A DNA stretch of 15,590 nucleotides. Origin: Candidatus Zixiibacteriota bacterium. Its GTDB lineage: Bacteria; Zixibacteria; MSB-5A5; JAABVY01. The translations under genes were made by a program, and so were the position numbers. The notes under the pieces are model-generated. The model searched no databases and had not been told where the DNA came from. It was given only the letters and a program-made list of their open reading frames with translations. Below are positions 1-7,521 of the stretch, one piece after another. The stretch is from NCBI GenBank assembly GCA_011777135.1, contig JAABVY010000323.1:4149-19738 (forward strand). Reading direction: 5' to 3'. The first letter of the stretch is position 1; every line of letters starts with the position of its first letter.

Positions 1-696
1 GACGGCAGTTTTGCCCAGATACCTTTCGGCGCTCTCCTGGATGATTCGGGAAATGTGATGATAGACATGTATCAGATAAAAATGGCGGTAAATCCCGATA
101 GCCTTCTGGCCAGAGCCCGGGCTCTGCATGGATTCGGCAATAGAAGAAATGCTGTTTTTGCAATATCGTCCGATTCTCTTCCTTCAACAGGTGCAGAGGC
201 CAGCCGGATTAAGGAGATATTCAAAAAAGCAAACCTATATATTGATGAAAAAGCAGTCAGCGACAAACTCCTTTATGAAATCAGAAATTCTGACGGATTT
301 ATCCATATTGCTGCGCATGCCTCCCGTTCCTCCGAGAATCCGCTTTTCAGCAGGATTCTTTTGGGGGACGGTCCGTTCTTCCCATTCGATCTTTTTCAGT
401 CAGGTATTAGGGCAGAGCTTATAACGCTTTCGGGATGCCAGACTGCTGCTCCTGGTCTGTATTATGGCAATTCATTCAGTCTCGCTAAATCATTTTTTCA
501 GGCTGGAGCAAAATACGTTCTGGCAACTCTCTGGCCCGTATCGGACAAAATCAGCATGCTGTTCATGAATCGATTTTATGATTCCCTGAAACGCAAGAAA
601 AGCATCTTCACTGCCTATTTGGACGCAGTCAATGAAATCAAGGGAATAACAGATAACCCGGCATTCTGGGGCTCGTTTATTCTGCTGGGGGCATAA
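1..696 (+). CDS. CHAT-domain (caspase-like) protease, C-terminal part, 5' end outside window
   Basis: The frame is open from base 1, so this is the last 231 codons of a longer gene. The whole visible part aligns with the C-terminus of the TPR-CHAT protein at 9664-12420, starting at matching F-x-Q-I-P motifs, so an upstream TPR region is expected outside the window. The caspase-like dyad is intact: His in HIAAHAS (codon 316-318) and Cys in LSGCQTA (codon 436-438), 40 residues apart exactly as in the paralogue. The end, with an AFWGSFILLG motif, is the usual close of a CHAT domain. CHAT proteins are cytoplasmic cysteine peptidases, often activated through repeat domains. No signal peptide can be judged because the N-terminus is missing. 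The subtilase gene follows after 14 bases, suggesting co-transcription. The internal ATG at 55 is not the real start, because homology continues upstream of it. Confidence 0.9.
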   Translation, partial: DGSFAQIPFGALLDDSGNVMIDMYQIKMAVNPDSLLARARALHGFGNRRNAVFAISSDSLPSTGAEASRIKEIFKKANLYIDEKAVSDKLLYEIRNSDGFIHIAAHASRSSENPLFSRILLGDGPFFPFDLFQSGIRAELITLSGCQTAAPGLYYGNSFSLAKSFFQAGAKYVLATLWPVSDKISMLFMNRFYDSLKRKKSIFTAYLDAVNEIKGITDNPAFWGSFILLGA

Positions 697-710
697 GAAG
701 GAGTATAGTA

Positions 711-2129
711 ATGGCTAGTAGATCAAAGACTTACAGGGCTGTCTCCCGGATGATTCTACCGCTTTTATGGATAATTATGATGGGGCATGCTGCAGCGCAG
801 GATGCAGTCAACCAGCAAGCGATTGTCCAAATAGGGCCCGGAAAATCTGTGCAGCAGGCAGCTCAGGCAATTGATGGAACCGTCATAGATTCCATCCCCG
901 GAAAATTAACATACCTTTTATCCTTTTCGGATTCCTTGTACTTAAATGATGCCTTGACAACACTCAATGCAAATCCCAATGTCGACACTACGCAACCCAA
1001 TCATATTGTTGGATTCACCGAAATCAACCAGGTAGACCAGGTTATTCCGGATCAAAGCGCTCCGCCCCTGTTGCAGGGAACCAGTCCGGCAAGCTATTAT
1101 GAACATGCAGGTTACGATGCTATCGGGGCCGATTCCGCACACAGGATATCGACTGGTGAAAATGTCGTTGTGGCATTCATAGATAACGGTATTGATTTCG
1201 ATCATCCGCTTTTTGAGGGCGCGATTGGAAACTGCGGGTATGACTTCATTGATAATGATACTCTCCCGGCGGAGGATTCCGGACTTTATTATGGTCACGG
1301 GACCTTTGTAGCCGGAATCATATTGAGAGTTGCGCCGGATTGCAAGCTTATACCTTACAGAACTTTTGACGGAGATGGCTGGGGCACTGTATTTAATATT
1401 TCTAAAGCAGTTTACAGGGCTATCGACGATTCTGTGAGGGTTTTGAATATGAGTTTCAGCCTGTCTGCGGATAATACAATTCTGAAAAATGCTATTAATG
1501 CCGCTTTTAATGCTGATATTGCCATGACAGCTGCCCCGGGAAATGACAGCAATAATGTATCCGTATACCCGGCCGGTTATAATGGCGTTATCGCTGTATC
1601 ATCCATTGATTCAATGGATGTAATCAGTGATTTTTCAAATTACGGTCAGCTGATCGATATTTGTGCCCCGGGAGAGGGTGTTTACAGTTCTCTGGCAGGA
1701 TACTACCAATGGGGCACCTGGAGCGGGACCTCATTTTCGGCACCAATGGCTGCAGCAGTATCCGGGCTGATACTGAGTGTTGAACCAAATCTGACCAGCA
1801 GCCGGGTTGAGCAGGTCCTTACGGGCACAGCGGAAACTGAACTTCAATGGGGTACAGTTGTTCCAGATGATTCTCTTTATGGATATGGGCGTCTTGATGC
1901 TCTGGCAGCGGTATCCGAGTTCAAAAAAGGTGACGTGGATTGCAGCGGCGAAATCAATAATACCGATAAATCATATCTCGAAGATTATCTATATCAATAC
2001 GGGCCGGCTCCCATACCATTGCCGAAAATCGGCGATCTGGACTGCTCGGGAGAGGTTGATCTGGCCGATTATATGATTCTCATAAACTACCTTGAAAGTG
2101 GCGGCCCAAAGCCAACTCCTTGCGAGTAA
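711..2129 (+). CDS. secreted S8 (subtilisin-like) serine protease with dockerin-like C-terminus
   Basis: This is an exported serine endopeptidase of 472 residues. Residues 1-29 form a signal peptide (hydrophobic ILPLLWIIMM, then AAAQ). Residues about 37-100 look like an inhibitor-I9-type propeptide. The catalytic domain carries Asp158 (IDNGIDFDHP), His196 (GHGTFVAG), oxyanion Asn278 (PGNDS) and Ser341 (GTSFSAP), so the triad is complete. Residues 407-472 hold two Ca-binding dockerin-like repeats (GDVDCSGEIN and GDLDCSGEVD). The ATG at 711 is preceded by AAGGAG at about 698-703 with good spacing. It lies 14 bases after the CHAT gene, so the two are probably one operon. It is a paralogue of the subtilase at 7522-9633, but lacks the three Cys-rich modules found there. 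The substrate is unknown. Confidence in the family is very high; confidence in the dockerin label is moderate. Confidence 0.95.
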   Translation: MASRSKTYRAVSRMILPLLWIIMMGHAAAQDAVNQQAIVQIGPGKSVQQAAQAIDGTVIDSIPGKLTYLLSFSDSLYLNDALTTLNANPNVDTTQPNHIVGFTEINQVDQVIPDQSAPPLLQGTSPASYYEHAGYDAIGADSAHRISTGENVVVAFIDNGIDFDHPLFEGAIGNCGYDFIDNDTLPAEDSGLYYGHGTFVAGIILRVAPDCKLIPYRTFDGDGWGTVFNISKAVYRAIDDSVRVLNMSFSLSADNTILKNAINAAFNADIAMTAAPGNDSNNVSVYPAGYNGVIAVSSIDSMDVISDFSNYGQLIDICAPGEGVYSSLAGYYQWGTWSGTSFSAPMAAAVSGLILSVEPNLTSSRVEQVLTGTAETELQWGTVVPDDSLYGYGRLDALAAVSEFKKGDVDCSGEINNTDKSYLEDYLYQYGPAPIPLPKIGDLDCSGEVDLADYMILINYLESGGPKPTPCE

Positions 2130-2225
2130 ATCTCAACCAGGAAGAGACCCTGATTAACCTAGGGGCTTCTCAAATCCTGTCAGTGTGAGATAAATCAATG
2201 CAAAAATCAAAAAAATGATCGAATA

Positions 2226-2258
2226 TTGTATTTTTCTGTATCCTTTGGACTCTATAAT
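2226..2258 (+). promoter_or_regulatory. possible promoter (perfect -10, weak -35)
   Basis: TATAAT at 2253-2258 is a perfect -10 hexamer. The best TTG-type -35 (TTGTAT, 2226-2231) is 21 bases away, which is too far for a standard sigma-70 promoter, and the hexamer at the right spacing (2231-2236) is poor. It lies upstream of the hairpin series and would drive it on the plus strand. Confidence 0.25.
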
Positions 2259-2476
2259 GTGAGGCTTTTATTTAAGTCTGATCTGGCAGGCTGCTTGAGA
2301 GGGGTTTCGGCCGGTATTCTGATTCTCCTGGCTGAAGCCCCGCAAATTCGAAGAAAATTTGGGAATAGAAAGTCTATCAGGATTTGAAGGATTCGCCCCT
2401 GGTTGATATAATTGGAAAGCCCTCGCTGCAAAAACGAAATGTTTTGCATTTGAAAATGATTGAAGAAGCTACCAGC

Positions 2477-2545
2477 GCTGCTGACAGCAGTCCAAATTCC
2501 ACAGAGCAAGCTTACTCTGCTTCCATACCAATTGCTGTCAGCAGC
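2477..2545. repeat. 13-base perfect inverted repeat with nested palindrome
   Basis: GCTGCTGACAGCA (2477-2489) is the exact reverse complement of 2533-2545. The 43-base interior contains a near-palindrome around an AAGCTT centre (AGAGCAAGCTTACTCT). The arrangement would fold as a long stem with an inner hairpin. It is not placed as a terminator because no T-run follows. Confidence 0.6.
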
Positions 2546-2763
2546 ATAAAATTTCCGTATTTCAGCCGGGATCGAAGATGATTATAGCTTACGGAACCAA
2601 TTTATTGGGGTCGGTCCATGAAAAGCTTATCCCGGGTCAGAAATGCATCCGGCGATAAGGCAGTCCTGTAGCTGATGGGGATGTACGGTCCTCCAGGAGT
2701 AGGTTGTAGAAGGGGGCTGTCCCCCTGTGGCCAAAGGGCATGTAGTGCGGGGATCTTTTAAGG

Positions 2764-2796
2764 CCGGCGATTCTCTCAGAATCGCCGGTGATTTTT
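2764..2796 (+). terminator. strong intrinsic terminator
   Basis: A perfect 11-base stem, CCGGCGATTCT (2764-2774) and AGAATCGCCGG (2778-2788), has a three-base loop and is followed by TGATTTTT. The minus-strand side lacks a clear T-run, so the plus strand is favoured. It lies 635 bases after the nearest upstream plus-strand gene, which suggests that a transcript, either a long 3' tail or a separate RNA, ends here. Confidence 0.8.
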
Positions 2797-2821
2797 ATAT
2801 GAAATACTGTATATTATGACA

Positions 2822-2850
2822 TTGACTATTGTATTACTTCGTATTACATT
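2822..2850 (+). promoter_or_regulatory. sigma-70-type promoter of the metal-binding protein gene, with operator-like palindrome
   Basis: The -35 TTGACT (2822-2827) and -10 TACATT (2845-2850) are separated by exactly 17 bases. The spacer is filled by an imperfect palindrome, TGTATTAC-TTC-GTATTACA (2830-2848), of the form TGTAnTAC-N3-GTAnTACA. A repressor bound there would block RNA polymerase. Since the gene behind it encodes a probable zinc or manganese binding protein, a Fur-family (Zur-like) or other metal-sensing regulator is the natural guess. The motif does not match a Zur box that I can name with certainty. Confidence 0.6.
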
Positions 2851-2879
2851 GCCACACGCGTTCGCTGACCAATGAAAAT

Positions 2880-3746
2880 ATGAAAAGAATACCTATACTC
2901 ATACTAATTCCAATCCTGTTGTTGCTTCCGTGCAAATCAGGCGCCTCTCAAAAAACAAATGTTTTTGTCGGCATCCCTCCACTGGAATATCTGGTTGAGC
3001 GGATAGCCGGAGATCTTGTTGAGTGCCATATCCTCCTGAAACCAGGGGAATCTCCTCACACATTCGAACCTGCTCCCAGGCAGATGATAGATCTTTCGCA
3101 GTCATCGTTTTACTTTGCACTTGGTTTTCCCTTTGAATCGAGGATAATCGAGAAGCTAAGCGAGGCTGAAAACCCCAGGATCATCGATATCACGGCGGGG
3201 ACAGATAGACGGTACATGCATTCACATATCGATTTAGATGAAGAGCATCCGCATAAAGATAATCATGATCCGCATATCTGGCTGTCTCCCGATAACATCC
3301 GGATAATCTCCCAAAATATCGAGAAGACATTGGCAGAACACGATCCCTCCAACGGGACAATCTACTCCGACCGGTTGAAGGCCCTTTTGCAGGATCTGGA
3401 TAGTATCGACCAGATAATCGATTCACTGCTTTCGCCCTTCAAGGGGGCCTCCGTCATGGTTTTTCATCCCGCCTTCGGATATATTACCGACTATTACGGA
3501 CTCAATCAAATTGCAGTGGAGACTGAGGGAAAAAGCCCGGGCCCGAAACAGATTGAGTCAATCATAAATGAAGCCAGGGAATCCGATACCAGGGTAATCT
3601 TTGTGCAGCCCCGCTTTGACCCCAAGAGCGCCCAGTCAATCGCCTCGGCGATTGGAGGAGAAGTTGTGCCGATAGATCCGCTGGAAAGGAATATCCTCGA
3701 GAATCTGCTTGATATCGCCGAAAAAATCAGGGGGGCTTTAAAATGA
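2880..3746 (+). CDS. znuA: ZnuA/TroA-type metal ABC transporter substrate-binding protein
   Basis: This 288-residue exported protein captures Zn(II), or possibly Mn(II), for an ABC importer. The N-terminus MKRIPILILIPILLLLPCKSG is a signal peptide; its Cys gives a non-standard lipobox, so lipid anchoring is uncertain. The expected metal ligands of cluster A-I proteins are present: His60 (SPHTFEP), His132 (DPHIWLSP), His196 (VFHPAFGY) and Asp266 (PIDPL). A His/Asp-rich loop (residues about 110-132, with HSH, HPH and NHDPH) is typical of zinc-binding ZnuA rather than manganese-binding MntA. ATG 2880 is chosen because the in-frame TTG at 2829 lies inside the promoter and the signal peptide begins at 2880. 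No strong ribosome site is visible; the start codon overlaps the stop of a three-codon frame starting at 2872. No permease or ATPase gene is adjacent within the window. Confidence 0.9.
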   Translation: MKRIPILILIPILLLLPCKSGASQKTNVFVGIPPLEYLVERIAGDLVECHILLKPGESPHTFEPAPRQMIDLSQSSFYFALGFPFESRIIEKLSEAENPRIIDITAGTDRRYMHSHIDLDEEHPHKDNHDPHIWLSPDNIRIISQNIEKTLAEHDPSNGTIYSDRLKALLQDLDSIDQIIDSLLSPFKGASVMVFHPAFGYITDYYGLNQIAVETEGKSPGPKQIESIINEARESDTRVIFVQPRFDPKSAQSIASAIGGEVVPIDPLERNILENLLDIAEKIRGALK

Positions 3747-3775
3747 TTGCCACGATCCTATGGATAAATTGTAAT
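3747..3775 (+). promoter_or_regulatory. possible promoter before the DUF192 gene
   Basis: TTGCCA (3747-3752) and TGTAAT (3770-3775) are spaced by 17 bases, directly after the stop of the metal-binding protein gene. Both hexamers are fair matches only. The DUF192 gene could equally be read through from upstream. Confidence 0.3.
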
Positions 3776-3815
3776 TATAGAATAGGATGTGAAGAACGGA
3801 TTTAACTTCTCTCTT

Positions 3816-4418
3816 ATGTCGAATAAGCAAAATAAGAAACACAAAAGCAAAAAAGGACTCAAAGCAAAACCGAAAATTAATCAAAGGTTGATATATCTCA
3901 TTTTCGGAATTGCAGTTGTCGCCGCATTTCTTATTTCCCAATTTCTCTCGGGTCCCGGACAGAAAGAACCATCCGGCAGAGAAGCCGAGAATCCAGAAAG
4001 GTCATCGGTGTTCGATTTTAGAAAAGAGGGGGAAGTCTGGTTTATTGACGCTGACGGTGAGCTGAAAGTTGAAATTGATGTTGAAATTGCCGATGACCCG
4101 GGCGAGATAGCATTGGGCCTGATGTATCGCGATGACCTGAAATCCCGACAGGGCATGCTGTTCATATTTGAAGATGAACAGCCGCGTTCTTTCTGGATGA
4201 GAAATACTATCCTGCCCCTGGATATGATATTCGCCGACAGTACGGGTAAAATAGTGACAATTCATGAGCACACTGTTCCATATTCTCAAGAATCATATGT
4301 ATCCGCAAATCCCGCTCAGTATGTTGTTGAAGTCAATGCAGGTTTCGTGAACAGCCATGATATAAAAATAGGCGATGAGATTGAATGGGAGCGGGATACT
4401 GAAAAGCAGACAAATTAA
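3816..4418 (+). CDS. DUF192 family protein, membrane-anchored
   Basis: This 200-residue protein has a Lys-rich N-terminus (residues 1-24), one transmembrane or signal-anchor segment (residues 25-45, IYLIFGIAVVAAFLISQFLS) and a DUF192 domain (residues about 70-198). Recognisable DUF192 motifs are GLMYRDDL, QGMLFIF, SFWMRNT, PLDMIF and the terminal GD-x-I-x-W. The domain is thus placed outside the cytoplasmic membrane. The biochemical role of DUF192 is not established. The start is uncertain: ATG 3816 has little ribosome-site support, and GTG 3789 has AGGA only one base upstream; ATG is preferred. It lies 69 bases after the znuA-like gene and ends at a bidirectional terminator. Confidence 0.88.
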   Translation: MSNKQNKKHKSKKGLKAKPKINQRLIYLIFGIAVVAAFLISQFLSGPGQKEPSGREAENPERSSVFDFRKEGEVWFIDADGELKVEIDVEIADDPGEIALGLMYRDDLKSRQGMLFIFEDEQPRSFWMRNTILPLDMIFADSTGKIVTIHEHTVPYSQESYVSANPAQYVVEVNAGFVNSHDIKIGDEIEWERDTEKQTN

Positions 4419-4470
4419 AAGGGAGATGAATCATAAAATCCATCTCCCTTCTTCTCACATTTTCTTTTTA
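4419..4470. terminator. bidirectional terminator between convergent genes
   Basis: AAGGGAGATG (4419-4428) pairs perfectly with CATCTCCCTT (4441-4450). A T-rich tract follows on the plus strand (4451-4470, ending in TTTTCTTTTTATT). On the minus strand the stem is followed by TTTTAATTTG. It can therefore end both the DUF192 transcript and the long minus-strand cluster. Confidence 0.75.
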
Positions 4471-7413
4471 TTATTTATTCAAGATCATCTTCTTGGTTAC
4501 CACATCATATTCAGTCTCGATCCTGTAGAAGTAGATTCCGCTCGCGAATCTGTCGCCGTTCCACGGATACTCCTGCTCACCCTGCAGGATTTCGCCGTCA
4601 ATCAGGGTCTCCACCTTCTGACCGAGGATATTATATATTTCCAGCGTTACCCTGGATTGCACCGGAATATTGAAGGAGATAACTGCAATCGGGTTGAATG
4701 GATTAGGATAGCTTCTGACATTCTTGATTTCCCTCACTCTATCACTTACCGGAATTGAATCGGGTGGATTGGCCAGAATGATCGAATTGTCCACCAGGCA
4801 GAGCGCGGTATCAGAACAATTGAAGTCACAGTCGACCCCGAACGTACCATCCACGTAAACTGTATCGCCGGCCACGAAGTCGCCATAATTTTCAAGGACG
4901 AAAGAAGTATAGTAGCTGTACAGATCGTAATAGACCAGGCAGCTCCCTTCATATCCGAGATATCCTATTCCGGAGTATTGCTGTCCGGGACTGCCGCCGC
5001 AGAGACCGATCGAGTCGACCTGTATATAGTTAACTGCACCGGAACAGTCAAGGGTATCGGGAAGCAGAGAAAGGACACCTGAAACGAAAACACTATCACC
5101 GGGACCAAAACCGCCGTAATCGCTCAATACAAAGAAGGCGTTGAACCAGATAGGTGAATAAAAGAGCACACAATCCGTGGTTTCAATGAGCAGTCCGCAT
5201 TCCGCAATGGTTGGCGGAGGCGGAGCGGCGCAGGAGTCAATGATCGGATTGTCTATGCAGGCGACAACATTGCATGCTGTGCCGCAATTGACCACCTCGC
5301 CATCAACAAAGACAGTATCACCAGAACCGAAATCACCATAATTATAAAGCAGATATGCCTCAGGCTGATCGAGGGGCTGGAAAATGATGCATCCCTGGTC
5401 CTCATACAGATATCCGCAGCCGGTAAAGACCGGGGGTATGCTGTCCTGGCAGAGAGTAATTATGATATTGTCGATATGTCCCCAGGCATCCACGCAGACG
5501 GTATCCTGCCCGGCATAAAGCTCTCCTTCAACGAACACGGAATCTCCAACACCGAATGTGCCATAATCTGCAAGGGTGAAGAGCGTATCATCATGATTGA
5601 AGAGCACGCAATTAGTTCCCTGAACAAGCGCACCGCATCCGGCAAATGCAGGCGGCGGTGGAGGCGGGGATGAGCCGCATGTATCAATGCTATTACTGAG
5701 TATACATCCCATGGCACCGATACATTCAGTTTCACAGCCTATTTCAAGTTCGCCTGAAACAAAGACTGTATCATAAGGCTCGAAGTCACCGTAGTTATCC
5801 AGTACAAAGGCTGTATCGCCATAGCCCAGAGGAGTGAAGAGTACGCAATTAGGTCCCTGGATCAGGATACCGCAGGCCTCAAACGGAGGCGGAGGCGGAA
5901 GCGTGCAGGGCATCAAAGTATCCACGACCAGATATTCCACCGGCTCAGAGCACCCCAGAGTATCCGGAAGCGGTGCAGCTGTACCCTCGACATAGATTGA
6001 GTCACCGTGCACATAACCGCCATAATCGCTAAGGATATAGAACACGTTAAACAAGTCGAAAGGCATGAATACCTTACAATCAGGGGCCTCTATCACCAAT
6101 CCGCATCCTGCAAATGTTGGCGGAGGAGGAGGGATGAAGCATGAATCAATGGTATTATTGATAATACATCCGGTGGCCTCCATGCAGGTAGTCATACAAT
6201 CAAAATCAATTTCTCCAGACACAAATACTGTGTCAAAGACCTGGTAATTTCCATAATTTTCCAATACGAAAGAAGCTGTATCACCGAAACTGAAAGGCGC
6301 AAAGAGGACGCAATTCGTACCCATCACCAGCACACCGCAGCCCTCGAATGTGGGCGGAGGTGGAGGCGGGGCCGAGCCGCATGTATCAATGCTATTATTG
6401 AGTATACATCCCATCGCCCCGATACATTCGGTCTCGCAGCCTATTTCCAGCTCACCGCCTACAGACACGGTATCGCCTACATCGAAACTGCCGTAATTAT
6501 CAAGCACAAAGGCTGTATCGCCAAATCCCAGAGGGGTGAAGAGGACACAATTTGGCCCTTGAATCAGGGTACCGCATGCTTCAAAGGGAGGTGGTGGAGG
6601 CTGTGTTCCAAGCGAGTCGATAGTATTATCGATCACGCATCCTCCGGCTCCAATGCACTGGATTCCGCAATCATCTACAAGTGTACCCACGACAAATACA
6701 GAATCTCCCGGCCCAAAAGGCCCGAGGTTTTCAACTATCAATGCCAGATTGGAATCACCGAGCTCCATGAAAAGCACGCAATCCTCACCCTGGAAAAGGA
6801 ATCCGGGAGCTGCGTATGGTATATCCGGCATGTCCTGTCCGGAAACAATCATGGTTGCACAGTCTGTCATACCGGCTCCCCCGCTTGTGATGGCGGTCAC
6901 ACACAGCGTATATGTGGCATTAAATGGGGGAACAGGGAATATAAATTCGCAATAGACCGAATCACCGGCCTCCAGATTAATGAAAATGTTGTCGAAAACG
7001 ATGGTTGTATCTATGAAATTGTTTATGTTAACACTAAAGGCAAAAGCGAGTTCTATCTGCGCCGGTTGAGTATCGCAGTTGTGAATCAGGAGGGATCCGG
7101 TCGTAAGAGTTGAGTCAAAGGGACTATTGGCAGAAACGGAATCGGGAAGACCAACATCTACATTAACACAGCCCATGGAATCGGTTATTTTTGGTGACGG
7201 CGCCAATCCGGTGCCGTAGTAGGCCTGAGCGCCCGTCATGATTTGAGTCATGATACTCTCGATAATATCGAAAATATCAAAATTCAGTTCATCCGATGGG
7301 GTGGTGTTATCGGTGTTGCCTCCGGGATTATCCATTGTGCCGTTACCCGCGAAGGCAGGCTGAAAAGTGATCAGGAAGATCACACAGCCGAATATGATCA
7401 AAATCCTTTTCAT
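4471..7413 (-). CDS. secreted nine-module repeat protein with type IX sorting domain
   Basis: This 980-residue protein starts with a signal peptide (residues 1-23, ending QPAFAG). Residues about 60-200 resemble an Ig-like (CARDB-like) beta domain. Nine modules of 73-79 residues begin at residues 201, 278, 357, 435, 512, 591, 664, 737 and 814; the typical pattern is G-x-L-x5-C-x-x-F, then YG-x-F-x-x-GD-x-V-x-V-x-G and paired cysteines. Several are joined by runs of 5-6 prolines. Residues about 898-980 are a C-terminal sorting domain (YPNPFNP at 902, LGQKV, ASGIYFYRI), so type IX export and surface attachment or release are likely. GGGAG precedes the ATG. It is last in the minus-strand cluster, 108 bases after the subtilase that carries the same module. 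No catalytic motif is seen; it may be a binding partner, substrate or scaffold. Confidence 0.9.
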   Translation of the reverse strand: MKRILIIFGCVIFLITFQPAFAGNGTMDNPGGNTDNTTPSDELNFDIFDIIESIMTQIMTGAQAYYGTGLAPSPKITDSMGCVNVDVGLPDSVSANSPFDSTLTTGSLLIHNCDTQPAQIELAFAFSVNINNFIDTTIVFDNIFINLEAGDSVYCEFIFPVPPFNATYTLCVTAITSGGAGMTDCATMIVSGQDMPDIPYAAPGFLFQGEDCVLFMELGDSNLALIVENLGPFGPGDSVFVVGTLVDDCGIQCIGAGGCVIDNTIDSLGTQPPPPPFEACGTLIQGPNCVLFTPLGFGDTAFVLDNYGSFDVGDTVSVGGELEIGCETECIGAMGCILNNSIDTCGSAPPPPPPTFEGCGVLVMGTNCVLFAPFSFGDTASFVLENYGNYQVFDTVFVSGEIDFDCMTTCMEATGCIINNTIDSCFIPPPPPTFAGCGLVIEAPDCKVFMPFDLFNVFYILSDYGGYVHGDSIYVEGTAAPLPDTLGCSEPVEYLVVDTLMPCTLPPPPPFEACGILIQGPNCVLFTPLGYGDTAFVLDNYGDFEPYDTVFVSGELEIGCETECIGAMGCILSNSIDTCGSSPPPPPPAFAGCGALVQGTNCVLFNHDDTLFTLADYGTFGVGDSVFVEGELYAGQDTVCVDAWGHIDNIIITLCQDSIPPVFTGCGYLYEDQGCIIFQPLDQPEAYLLYNYGDFGSGDTVFVDGEVVNCGTACNVVACIDNPIIDSCAAPPPPTIAECGLLIETTDCVLFYSPIWFNAFFVLSDYGGFGPGDSVFVSGVLSLLPDTLDCSGAVNYIQVDSIGLCGGSPGQQYSGIGYLGYEGSCLVYYDLYSYYTSFVLENYGDFVAGDTVYVDGTFGVDCDFNCSDTALCLVDNSIILANPPDSIPVSDRVREIKNVRSYPNPFNPIAVISFNIPVQSRVTLEIYNILGQKVETLIDGEILQGEQEYPWNGDRFASGIYFYRIETEYDVVTKKMILNK
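4759..6813 (-). repeat. array of nine in-frame coding modules (about 225-240 bases each)
   Basis: Modules start (minus strand, 5' base) at 6813, 6582, 6345, 6111, 5880, 5643, 5424, 5205 and 4974. Two types are visible: a Cys-rich type (CxxxC, then C-I-x-x-N-x-I-x-x-C) and a variant at modules 4 and 8 with PDTL-x-C in place of the CxxxC segment. Modules 2 and 5, 702 bases apart, share near-identical protein and long identical DNA stretches around 5672-5695 and 6374-6397, which indicates a relatively recent duplication or gene conversion. Confidence 0.9.
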
Positions 7414-7521
7414 AATACTCTCCCTCTGCTTATAAATTCAGAATAAATCTAACTCGTGTTTCTATCCAATAGGTGCAGAATTATCTTTGGTAAAATACTA
7501 TCTTTTTGATAAATAATCCCG

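Larger units (their letters stand above)
2130..2828. other. 700-base gap without a convincing gene; hairpin-rich
   Basis: No reading frame here resembles a known protein; the two short ones (65 and 85 codons) overlap on opposite strands and lack good start context. The stretch contains a series of inverted repeats: 2301-2312/2330-2341 (12 pairs if G-U is allowed on the plus strand), 2343-2348/2356-2361, 2365-2369/2373-2377, 2427-2433/2442-2448, 2477-2489/2533-2545 (13 perfect pairs), 2626-2635/2649-2659 (10 pairs with one bulged base) and 2711-2716/2721-2726, followed by a strong terminator at 2764-2796. A consensus TATAAT sits at 2253-2258. Together these could mark a structured plus-strand RNA of about 500 bases, or a degraded mobile or repeat element. 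I do not recognise a known RNA family. Confidence 0.5.

Noticed and set aside
2130..2191. Possible terminator directly after the left subtilase (TCTCA / TGAGA pairings)
   Set aside because: The stem is only five or six bases with a large loop and no T-run follows.
2252..2581. Short open frames of 85 codons (minus) and 65 codons (plus)
   Set aside because: They overlap on opposite strands, have no convincing ribosome site and no recognisable motif; the hairpins explain the region better.
2635..2670. Resemblance to the SRP RNA conserved loop (GGTCAG ... CCGG ... GGCAG)
   Set aside because: The order and spacing of the conserved bases do not match the SRP domain IV hairpin, and this stretch folds as a different bulged stem (2626-2659).
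2829..2879. Extended start (TTG 2829) for the metal-binding protein
   Set aside because: It lies within the promoter spacer and operator palindrome, and the signal peptide begins at ATG 2880.
4759..6813. Regularly spaced repeats that might be a CRISPR array
   Set aside because: Units are about 230 bases, all in one reading frame, and diverge mostly at third codon positions; there are no short identical repeats with unique spacers and no cas gene.
6559..7113. 184-codon frame on the plus strand inside the repeat protein gene
   Set aside because: It is antisense to a well-supported gene with signal peptide, repeats and sorting domain, and its translation has no recognisable features.
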